Assembly (NCBI RefSeq): GCF_020536995.1
Contig: NC_068356.1
Coordinates: 87,091,941-87,155,940, forward strand
Length of the DNA: 64,000 nucleotides
Source: Dreissena polymorpha
Taxonomy: Eukaryota > Mollusca > Bivalvia > Myida > Dreissenidae
Reading direction: 5' to 3'
Made by a program: the position numbers and the translations under genes. The notes under the pieces are model-generated. The model was given only the letters and a program-made list of their open reading frames with translations. It was not told the DNA's origin and did no database searches. Positions 26,001 to 38,000 of the stretch are shown here, in pieces (position 1 is the stretch's first letter; each line of letters opens with the position of its first letter).

Positions 26001-29000
26001 CTCGACTTCTATTACATACGTTAAGAGCTGTAGCAAAGTTAACAGGTTTACTAAACTTTTACTCATGTTCATAGAGTTTCAAAAAAGCTCGTTATGAAAC
26101 AAACACCTTAAGACTGTAGATACTGTTGTAAAAGTAATAAAATCTGTCAATGTCTGAGCTTGAAGCTATTTTATCTACTAAATAATATTTTATATAAATC
26201 TGTAGTTTTACGCTAAAACGTGGTTTATAAAGCAAAATACAGTTGTAGTGTTACACGGAACACTATCTGTGTCAAATCGAAGACAATTTAATACACGTCC
26301 CATTTTCTCTGCCCAATCATAAAATTTGCATGTGTCATTTATATCATACAATGCTGTTATCCAGTTGCATTGGCTCTTGAACAATTCACTTCTATAGCTG
26401 TGACGGAATGTATTATTATTGCTCAAAATTCAAATATTTATCTAAACTGTAGTATGATTTCAAAGAGAACGCGTGCAACGGTTACCAGAATAATTGTAAA
26501 GTATCGTTTTCACGCGAACGCAACTTCAGAAATAAAACATTAAAGCGCGTTATGTAACACCACCACAACTTGGATTTGAACTCGACTTATTTTGCATAAA
26601 GCAATTACCCCAATAGGGAATCAATTACTCTTACAAACCCCGTTTGCCCTTTTAGGGATTTTGCAAGGGAGAAAATTACAGTGATTGAAATGACACAATT
26701 AATTCACTTTGATGTCATGCTGTTTCGAAGTCTTTTGACCTAAATGAAACCGGTGTGGAACAAATGTATCCCTTTGTCATACGTTTTGGCTTTGCAAAAC
26801 AAGGGGACGAAGTCATTTCAAACGTGAACAGCGATCGAGTCTGCGTACTACCGCGTTGAGTTGCTGGAGGTAAACGAATTTATAAAAGTTGGGCCGTGCT
26901 CTGTGAAAAAAGGGGTTTAATGCATGTGCGTAAAGTGTCGTCCCAGATTAACATGTGCAGTTAGCTCAGACTAACCAGGGACGACACTTCCCGCTTTTAT
27001 GATATTTAGCGTTTCAAGAAAGTCTCTTCTTATCAAAAATCAATTTTAGGCGGAAAGTGTCGTCCCTGATGCACATGCATTAAACCCCTTATTCACAGAA
27101 CACGGCCCGTTTGCAGAATTACTAACTTCTCTATTTGAAATGTACGGCGCATTTGAATTGATCTGTTATTAAGCCATTACTTTATGGAATAGGAAGGAGT
27201 CAATATTGTATATTTAGTCAAATAACCAAAACACAAGATATATATAAAAGACCAATGATACAATTTGCGCCAAAACAAATTGAACCTCATAAAAATATGC
27301 AGTGAAAGAGTCAAACATCTTTGCCATGGTGTCAAACCATACGTACTTTCTATTTAAATAAATGTAGACACATGTCATGCAACACAATATTTAATTTCGC
27401 ATAAGCGTTATGGATATTGTGTCCGCCTAGCGATCGGGAGGTCATGGGTTCGATCCACGCTCGGGGAGCGTTCTCAAAATCTTCCCCAAATACACCAAGT
27501 ACTGGTTATAGGCCCAGGAAACGGACTCGAGAGCGTTTCTATACGCCCGAGGCTTTCGATGCAATCGAGCTAAAAAAAATAGGATTAAACTAACACACTA
27601 TTTAATGAAACACATTAAACCTCTAGTTTGTATTTAGACACCAGACTTATAATAAATCGGCTTCTTGGTGGTCCCAAAACGTTGGACTTTAGGAACACAC
27701 TTCTTTTTGGTAAATGCATTCCGGCCGGGTGGTTTACCCGTCTTTTTTTAATTAGAAGACATACACAAATACTCTATGGAAAATCCAAGACTTCTGAAGA
27801 TAACCTACATTTGCAAATTATTTCATCTTCACACTGCGATTCTGAGAGACCAAATAATGTATGATGATTGATATACTGCAGGATCATCTCTTTTGTGAAT
27901 GCTGAGCATCCAAGAAGAGAAAAATATGGGATGAAAGAAATGAAAGAATTTAAAATTGTATACTTATACCTATTTCAAGACTGAAAGGCCACCTACACCA
28001 GGTAAAGATGATAATATCACCTATTTAAGCTACCCTTTACATTTTACAAACTATAAGGTGTAAGAGACTCATTTTATAAGGTTGTAACTTGTGTGCCAAT
28101 TTTTTTTATAGCTTTTTTACTTTTTGTTCGACCATAACTTATGGTTATGATTTAAAAGAAAGTTAAGTATTTTCGGGTCGGAATACTTTAATTTTAAAGC
28201 AAAGCAAAAATATTTTAATAAATTATTTTAAAATGTCCTGAAGGTTGGGTTTGTTTAAAGCATTTTCATTCAATTGAAATAAATCTTATCCAAATAACGT
28301 CGCAAGACTCGTCCGAAAACTCACTTGTTGTCAAGCAGCAGGTCTCATGAAGTAAATTAATAAAAAAACTTGTTTATAGAAGCATTTGTCTAGGCCCTCC
28401 ACGAAAATACGTCCAAAGCAGCGGATTTGACTACAAGTGTTGTGACTTAGTTTTATAAATTTTCCCTCATGAAAACGAAACAACCAGTCCAGTGGATTCG
28501 CCACTCAAACCGTGTTTAATACTAAATAACGGGGATTATACCAATCTTCGACGTAATCCAGTTTGGGCCATAAACACACATGGCCACAGAGCCTCGCCTT
28601 GCAAGCCACCTGTGGAACATTTCAAGTGTCAAGTGTGACCTTACCCGGTGTAGCCTCTTGTTGACAGAGTACACGTGAAAGAAATAACTATTTATGTATT
28701 TCATTTACATAAGACCTTTATAAAATTCGCGGCTTTTCATCGAAATAAACTAAACTTCGTGAGAATAAGAATGGCCCTAGTGTAACAGGTCCGCAATAAA
28801 GCGTCGTTATTTCAATGATTATGAAAACGGAAAATGTTGTTGATACTTCCAATATATGCTGTCCCACGGCGTCTTACATTGCCGGTAATGTTAGGAAGAT
28901 GTGCCGTAATGCAATCGCGAGATTAATAAGTAAACAAACAAAAGTGTCACTTCATATTGAGATCTGCTAGTTGTATTAAAAACGGCGAGAAATTTAAAAT

Positions 29001-32000
29001 CAACACCGCCATTACGTGATACACTACGAATCATAACAATTATTGAAAAAAAAAGATGTCCAAGTGTGACTCTCAATATAAAGCACGGATCGAAATCGGA
29101 GATGAACATCTGTACGTAGATCCTCCTTTCCTTCAAAACACCTGTTGCGATTTTGTTACCCCGGTTTGTATAGAATTAAAAATTGGTTCAATGCGTTGAA
29201 CGAAAAGCTTTTAATTTTATAAATTGTTTTGTTTGCTGAGGAAATGTAAACACATAACATGATTTGAATATAGAAGACCAGTTTTCTTTCATTATTACGT
29301 TTATGGCCGTTTCTTATAGTGTGTAACAGCTTATTATAATGGTATCCTCTTAAAAAATGATTATCAAAATATCAATTTTCTGCAATTCACAAACCTAGGG
29401 TAAAACTTTAAAATAAAGGAATAAAGGTTATACTTAGCCCCCCCCCCCCCCCCCCCCGAAAACAAAACACAGAAAAACAAACGTAACAATGCCAGATTGT
29501 TCCAAATAAAGAATGTTGAAGTCAGAGATTTTCAATGCTATGTGAGAGTAGATATTAGTACCTTTGGAACTTTAAATATATCAGATTAAAGCATGTTCCT
29601 ATATTAAACCGTATTAATGAGAATTGGATAGGACTGATTGGGATCTAGTAAAATGAACGACCACCCGGTTTCTGCTTACTTTTTCCCTTGTTAATTACAG
29701 GTAGCATAACCTGGGTAATCGGACAAATTTCATGAAACGTATTTCCAAAAAATGTACATCAGTAACACTATCCCTTCATATGCATGAATACATTAAGAAG
29801 CATGCGTAATATAATATAACATTTAAACGATTCTAATGACATATTTTCGGTGTTAAATGGGCGCTCATGTTTCGTGTAATGAACAATGAGAATGCACTTT
29901 GAGAGCAATATTGGCATGTTTATTTACGTTAAGGGCGTATGTTAAATAGTATTTAATTGCACAACAATGATGCATCGAGGTTTCCACCCAAATAGTCCAT
30001 CTTACATAACTTTAGGTTGGTTGAACCAGTAAGAAGGTGGAATTGATGATTTCAACCCCAAACCCTATTTAGCTATATTTATATTATATTTTTTAATCAA
30101 AAAAGAAAATTTTCATTGAAAACGGAAAATGTACCCCTCCACAAAATCCCATAAATATTTATGAAACGTATGGATATTTCGCTACAGTGCATAGTTTTAA
30201 TATACGTTGGAATAGGGCATACCGTAACCGAATGCCACAGGGGTTTAAATATTTCTCATGCTAATCAATAAATCATGTATACCCAGCCCGTCAATGCTGT
30301 CACATTATTAGCCAAATTTAGCTAATAAGGAATCACTGACTACAAACAAACCAGTTAAGTCACTTTTCAAATCTTTTGAAAGACCGATTTATCATAACAG
30401 AATCAATATTATCATCAGACTGAACCCCACAACGCCATAGAACAAAATGCTCAAAAGCGGGTGAGGTAAATGCACTACTTTAATCTCGATCAAACTAGAG
30501 GGCGTCTTGTTTGTCACAAGAAAACGGGAAATTGAAAACCTGAATGCAAAGGAAGTGTGGTGTAGTAAGATTGTTATCGGTACTTTTGTTTTCAACTAGT
30601 GTGACAGTCTGTCGACAGACAATGCATGTCAAAATCTCTACGCAAATGTCCCACCCCACCCCTTTGTGCCGACAATGGTGAGCGATTTATTCTGTCATAT
30701 GAAGTAAACAGTCATTGATATTCATTTGTTTTAATGACATTAATAATAACAGTGTACTTGTGATACGTTTGTCCTTCGGTTAATGAAGTCTGCAAACGCG
30801 TATCACTATTGTTTATACCCTTTTACAGAGGTATCGGCACTTAACAAAATAGTTATTGCGTGTTCATGTACATGTTAACTTACTGACTCATGTAAGTTAG
30901 CGAATTGTATCCTGTATAAATACCTTACGAAACGCAACATTAATTTCATCGTGGTCATCTGTAAAATATTGTAAAAAAATAAACATGTACAAACATTAGA
31001 GAAATACCGTATTTTTTGCTAAAATAAGTTGTATGTTTTGTATTTGTTTGCTTTTAAATGCGAGATAATGTTTGTCACTCATCTTTTTTATATTCAACGT
31101 TGTTTAGTTATATTAACTGTCGAGTACTTAAACCAAAACTCCAAATAAATCTTAACATCTTTTAAAGATGTAACAGTGTTTTGTTAATTTTTAACTTATA
31201 TCAAAGATTTCATCGAACTTTAGTACACAATTAGCTACCATAGCTACATTTAAGTTTGAATATCAAAAACGAAAGTATAATAAATTGACAAACAAATAAT
31301 TGGGATTTTTAAATTGAGGGTTCTTATGTACTCAGTTGACTCGAATTTAACTCAAAACATTTGTATAAATAGAACACGCAAAAAAAAACATATTTTTTCT
31401 GCGCATGCGTTTTAGAGGGTTTAACTAGAAATAAATTAACTGGGGCCAATTTATTTTAAGTACACTTTAATATCCGTTTGTATCCGTGAAATAACTGGAC
31501 ATACAATGGTGACAATGGGGAAATAACTGGACATACAATGGTGACAATGGGGAAATAACTGGACATACAATGGTGACAATGGTGAAATAACTGGACATAC
31601 AATGGTGACAATGGGGAAATAACTGGACATACAATGGTGACAATGGGGAAATAACTGGACATACAATGGTGACAATGGGGAAATAACTGGACATACAATG
31701 GTGACAATGGGGAAATAACTGGACATACAATGGTGACAATGGTGAAATAACTGGACATACAATGGTGACAATGGTAAAATAACTGGACATACAATGGTGA
31801 CAATGGTGAAATAACTGGACATACAATGGTGACAATGGTGAAATAACTGGACATACAATGGTGACAATGGGGAAATAACTGGACATACAATGGTGACAAT
31901 GGTGAAATAACTGGACATACAATGGTGACAATGGTAAAATAACTGGACATACAATGGTGACAATGGTGAAATAACTGGACATACAATGGTGACAATGGTG

Positions 32001-35000
32001 AAATAACTGGACATACAATGGTGACAATGGTGAAATAACTGGACATACAATGGTGACAATGGTGAAATAACTGGACATACAATGGTGACAATGGTGAAAT
32101 AACTGGACATACAATGGTGACAATGGGGAATTTTTTCCCACCGATTACGAAGGATACTACTTAATGACAGTGTTGTAATATTTAGAAAAGCATGTCACAG
32201 ATTGTATTGATATTCCAACATAAAGTTTTTCAAGCATATTCATATTTTATATAAATGAATGCCCGAAATAGGTATAGACGGAAGTGCGGAAGCGGTGAAA
32301 ACTATTGTCCGCTCAGAACAAAAAAGCACATCTGAGTAAAGAAATTATACCAAAGCGAAGATGAGGGGAAATCAGATCGATAAACAAACATTCATTAGAT
32401 CCTTGCCGATTATCCTGACATGTAAAAATGTCAAACACGCGAAGTACTATATCAATCGATGGTGACAAACTTTCAGGATTGTCAAAAAAAAAATAGCGAA
32501 CAGAAAGCCATGCTATCTCGTCAAAAGATTTGCGCCGATAACGAGGTGAAAAGTATCGGCACCGTTTATCTTAACTTCAAACCATTGTCTAAGCTCCATA
32601 TTAAGCAAAGACTTTAATTTGGCGTTGATAGCGAAGATGCGGTAATAGGCAACGACACGAAACAAGTAGAAGTCGATAATTAAGTCATCGTAATTCTAAA
32701 GCAAACGGCTTGAGACGTCAAGTAGCATGCATCTGTTTTATTGCTATCAAGAAGAATGCCTAAGCTTTCAGTATCGGGTATCATAAGCGGCGAGAATGAG
32801 TCGCAGGTGTTAATATACCCCAATGACAATAGGCGCACATGGGGGTAATAATCAAATTTATTTGCCAATTTACATAATACCGTCCTATAAAAGAATTATT
32901 TCGAGAGCCCTTGAGATTTGTAGAGAGCTTCTCACTCCGCTGGCAAAAAAGGATTTACAGATTTCGCGTCTGAAATCAGACTTTATAATATTCATGTGAA
33001 GCATGTGTTCTGAGTATATAGGCTTAGATGATATTGTTAAAGATGCGCTGCTGGAGATGAAATTGTCGACTTAAGTAGTGATAGTAGTGTCAATAGCACA
33101 ATGTCAATAGCAAGATCAAATCTGATATATTTTGAAGAGATGAGTTGTACAAATGTAAAAAAAATACGAGAATCATTCCGTTGAAGGTCATTGGAAAGAT
33201 TAAACTTGTAGCACTTGGAATAAATTATCATTAAATTGTTATATCGCCATCATAAGAGAAATTGTTATTAATATAAATCAGTATGATGCTATTGTGACAC
33301 ATAATGAAATCTTACCATTAATATTTGCTGAAACAATATCTTCACTTCCATTCCTACCAAGTTTTAATATAAAAAGTTTAATAACACTCATGTTCTTACT
33401 ATAAGACAATCTTATTGAAATATACTCGAATAGAACATTGGTCGACCTCTCGGCATCCAATTATTATGTCAAGATTTTTCTTACAGTTTTTGTCTGAACA
33501 ATTCCTTCAAAAGAAATTGATATGACTTCCGGTATCTTGCAATGATAATGCTGGAACGAAACAAGAATAAAACAATCGGTATCAAATAAATGACTCAGTG
33601 TTTCAACAACAGTAATCTATCATAACGTAGACATTAATTTCTAGTTTGAAATAGGGTTTTGAGCCATTAACGCCACAGGGCGCCGATGTTTACGCACGAA
33701 ATTCATTTGTATCTGTTAGGTTATCGATTGATTAACGTCTAGACTAAACTACATTATTGTTACTCATTTCAGCCTACAAGAACGCACAGCACTTCTTTTA
33801 CAACGTGTCAATGCACGAAACCGAGAACCTTCTAGAATCGGAATTCCACGTGTTCCGGATGTCACCGAAGTCAAACCATTCACGCCATACCGCGCCGCAT
33901 GGCCGGCTGTCTCACTTAATTGAGGTGAGGGCACACTCTTTCATTACTCTGAGTGATGAGCAGAAAATTCGTTTATCAATGCCATGAATCATAAATTGAA
34001 CCTTGTTCTGAGAAAACGGGACTTAATGCATGTGCGTAAAGTGTCATCCCAGATTAGCTTGTGCAGTCCGCACAGGCTAATCAGGGACGACACTTTCCGC
34101 CTAAACTTGATTTTTGGTAAGGAGGGACTTCCTTGAAACTAAAAGTACCATAAAAACGGAAAGTGGCGTCCCTGATTGATCTATGAAGACACTTGACGCA
34201 CATGCACGAAGCCCAATTTTGTCAGAACAAGACACAATTAAACATCATACTTTCATATGATTCAAATTTTCCATACGTTTGAATAAACTTTTACGGAGTT
34301 TAGAGAAAAATACAACAAAGATCTCAGTACACTATTCCTTATAAATTATAGAAAATGCTTTCGAGACCATGCATTTGAGTGTTGAACTTCGTTGCGTAAC
34401 CATCCAATCGCCAGAAAATTTAACCTAATCTTCAAATCATAAATGTTAAGCGCTGGACTCTACCCATTCCAGCAAATTCGTTTCAAATGCATATTCAAAT
34501 GCAAATGCGTATTAATATGTACACGATTAAAAATATTCTACAAGAGCATTTTAAGGCTACCTTGCGTTTGTCCACAAAGACGTCTATATGTATCATGTAA
34601 TTATTTAAACAATGCGATAAAATGTTGGAATTCACAAGTGGAGTGCGATTATAGTATTATGCGTGGATTATTTTTTAACAAGGATTAATTAATAATTTTG
34701 TATGCCATCGTTTACAATGTATGTGTATATCCTTTTCAGATAAAAGTTTTTCAAGTTTTAGACCCAGACAACATGTTTTCCGATAACGGTCGCCTATTGG
34801 TTGATCACAAACGTGTCAGTACGCATGCGCGTGGCTGGGTCATATTCAACGTGACACGCTCGGTGCGTGAATGGGCAGCGGGAACAAGAATCAACCATGG
34901 TATGTGCATAATCGAGGGAACGAGATAGAAAAAGAAGAGTGAACAACTAATTTAGAAGGTGCAATGAAAACAAAAAGCTCTGCAGTAAATTGTTTTATGC

Positions 35001-38000
35001 ACCACTCTTTTATTTACTGCATTTCCATTTCATCATTTTTTAGTTTTAAATCCTCTTTTTCAATCTGGGTCCCTCGACTTAATAAGTCGTTTCCACGACA
35101 TCGCTAACTCGTTACCTCGACAAGGTAAGTCGTTCCCACGACCTAGCTAACTCGTTTCCACGAGTAAGTAAGTCGTTCCATCGAGTTAGCTAAATTCTGT
35201 CCTCTTTTGTTTAATGCACCCTCCTTTATTAACTGCATCTCTCTTTTGTTTGATTGCCCTCCTCTTTTATTTAGTTTTGCACTCCTCCTTTTTTTCTATT
35301 TCGTTCCCTTGACTTAGTAAGTCGTTCCCACAACATAGCTAACTCGTTACCACGAGTAACTAAGTCGTTACCACGAATTAGTATGTCGTGGGAACGAGAT
35401 AGAAAAACGAGGAGTGAAATTTAAAAAATAGGAGTGAATATCACCTCTATGCAACCGTAATACAGTGATACAATTAAAACGATTTTTATTATGAACAATT
35501 GCAAATAATTATTTTCTACGAGTTAGGTGTATAGCAGGCGGTCAAACGGCGTTTGTGAATAGATCATTTCAGGTTTGAGGCTACCGAAATGTATGTTATG
35601 CAACATTGTCCCCTTGCAATATGATCCAAAAAGTTAATAACTTTGTCGGGCTTTACTAATTGGGCTTTTGCTTTTATAGAAAATATGAAAGTAATGACAA
35701 ATTAATGTATTCTCTTTTTTGGTGGGTGGGGTATATTCTTTGACTACTTTGACTGCTTACAACTTGAACATCATTTATATCAAGTAATGGAACAATACTT
35801 TACGGATATATCGGTTAATGTCTAGACAAAGGCATAATTCAATAAACCACTGAAAAAACCCCCCAACTGTCTCTATGTGTGGATGATTCAATATAAGCTC
35901 AGCAGTGCTTCCTTTGTTTCGAGACAAAAAATACTTAGCTTCAAAATGATGTTAAAATGGCGTCAAATCATTTGAAACTATTACCAGCTATTAAACTGCT
36001 ACTAATAAAAGTATATAACTTGAACCGGACCAGAAACGTTTGATGACAGGTCAGTCTGTTTCACGACCAACCAGGGTAATATAAGACGTCTTTGTAATGG
36101 ATGCCTCGCCATTTCAGGGTAGTTTTCATGAATAACCCGTATGATCAATTTATTCCAATTTACATACATATTTTCCCGTTGATATTATATTCTTACGAAT
36201 ACGTATAAGAACTGTCAAGTTGCATTATGACATTCGTATGTGCGAACTAAACTCACTTCGTGCACAATCCCGTATGTCTGTGCACAAGTACTCGTTTGAA
36301 GCTATTAGGTTAAATATATTCACCTGATACAATTTACCATGTCAGTGACGTTGTCATTCATTTCAGACACTTCATACAGATCAGGACCCTGATTTAATGA
36401 ATAACCTAACTCACTGTATTTTACGGCTTAAAGTTTAGTTCAAAACAAATGAACACTTATGAATAATATGTTCACAATTGAATGTTAATCAAAAGTGCCC
36501 TTTTGAAAATGGTTTCATAGTTTAAATTTGTACTACGATGTACTAATGGATAAAAAATTAAATCACAAAAGCTCCATGTAGGTACAAAAATATCGAGTTT
36601 ACTGCAGGTGTCCATTTGATATCTCAGACGCTTTTTGGAGGCACAATAATAGTAAGTTTATTGCAGGTTTCCTCGTAATCTCTCAGACGCTCAATGGTAA
36701 TGAGTTGGGCGAGGACGAGGTGAGGTTTGCTCAAAGAAAGTCCCACCACGACACCAAGCAGCCTATACTGGTCGTGTACACAAACGATGGCCGCCATAGG
36801 ACTCCTCATTACATATCGCCAGACGACCAAGGTAAGTCGAATTGTTTACGGAACATATAGGTTCGGTTAAAATGGTAATCCTTAATTTGATATACAGCTG
36901 TCCAGATTAAACGAGGTAATTGTGTTAAATGTACATGCTTAAATAATTTCAACATCGACAAAAAGTGTCGACTCGTTAAAATGAAACTTTATTTGCATTT
37001 ACAATACAAAGTTGCGATGTATTTGTTTGAAAACTACAGCATCTTGGGAGATGTAACTATTCAAAAATGCTATCATTGACCACTATCTGTCTGTTGTTTA
37101 AGTGTATATCACGACTTCTGCACTGTTGTAAAAATAATCTTGATGCGCCGCATTCCGTTCATAAAAGAGCTATTTACAGGACCTTTTAATGCCCCCAGAC
37201 ATTATAAAATTGGAAATATCTTTTTTAATTTTAGAAGGCGAAAGCAAGACCTGACACTAATCATTAGCCTTCTGCTAACTTTGTGTCTTGCCGTTTACGT
37301 CATAACAAAAAGACTTATAATTGCTTAATATATATTCTGCTTTTTATGAACCAATGTACATTCTAAGAGCCAAATATAATATACCTAATCATATTGTCAA
37401 AAACGTTAGCTTGTTTTATGACGTTTAATTCCGTAAATCCAAAATCTAACAGAAACTGCTTGAAACACATTAGATGGCGTCGAAAGCTAAGAAAGGTCTA
37501 GTCTTCGAGATTTGTGGCAGTTCAACATACGCAGTTCAGTAAATACTTTAGACCGTCTTTGTTATACAAGATCACGCGTAAGCAATTAAGCCCGAATGGA
37601 TGTCTCAGTTTTGTAATTAATGAAGCTTACTTTTCAAAGTAAAGGATCACACTTTCTCAGCAATGGCTACAGACAAAGAAATTTGAACAAAGGACTTTGG
37701 CGTCGATCAGTTTGTGTTGCAGAAGTCATGAATAGTTTCAATGGATCAATACATCAAATATTGCTACTTCTTCCACTATAAAATAATTTGGTCCAATGCT
37801 ACGGGTTATTTGGATCAGACATGATGATTACATTAACAGTATACGGTTGTTAATGTTCTTAAGGTTTGATAGACACATCATTATAAGTTTAAATCAAAGA
37901 TCTTTATTACTAGCCTGATTTTGCTTTCAGAATACAAAGAAATCACTAGGGATATTAAACGATTGGAGAAGAAATACCAGCGCAAACTTGGCTACAACTA

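Larger units (their letters stand above)
20056..33772. other. ADMP-like intron 1 (13.7 kb)
   Basis: Holds two adjacent MITEs (20893-21433), a half element (22190-22300), a GAT-rich stretch (22375-22505), a TTAA-ended MITE, a tRNA-containing TTAA element, another MITE, a SINE, a 20-bp poly-C run and a 32-bp minisatellite. The rest shows no recognisable gene or element. Confidence 0.6.

Noticed and set aside
25654-26072. Overlapping frames of 100 and 132 codons
   Set aside because: They start inside the TTAA-ended element and have no family resemblance.
31487-32131. Possible CRISPR-like array
   Set aside because: Units abut without unique spacers; it is a plain minisatellite in animal DNA.
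31451-32141. Three overlapping minus-strand open frames of 211-224 codons
   Set aside because: They are the 32-bp minisatellite read in all three frames; no start context, splice support or family match.
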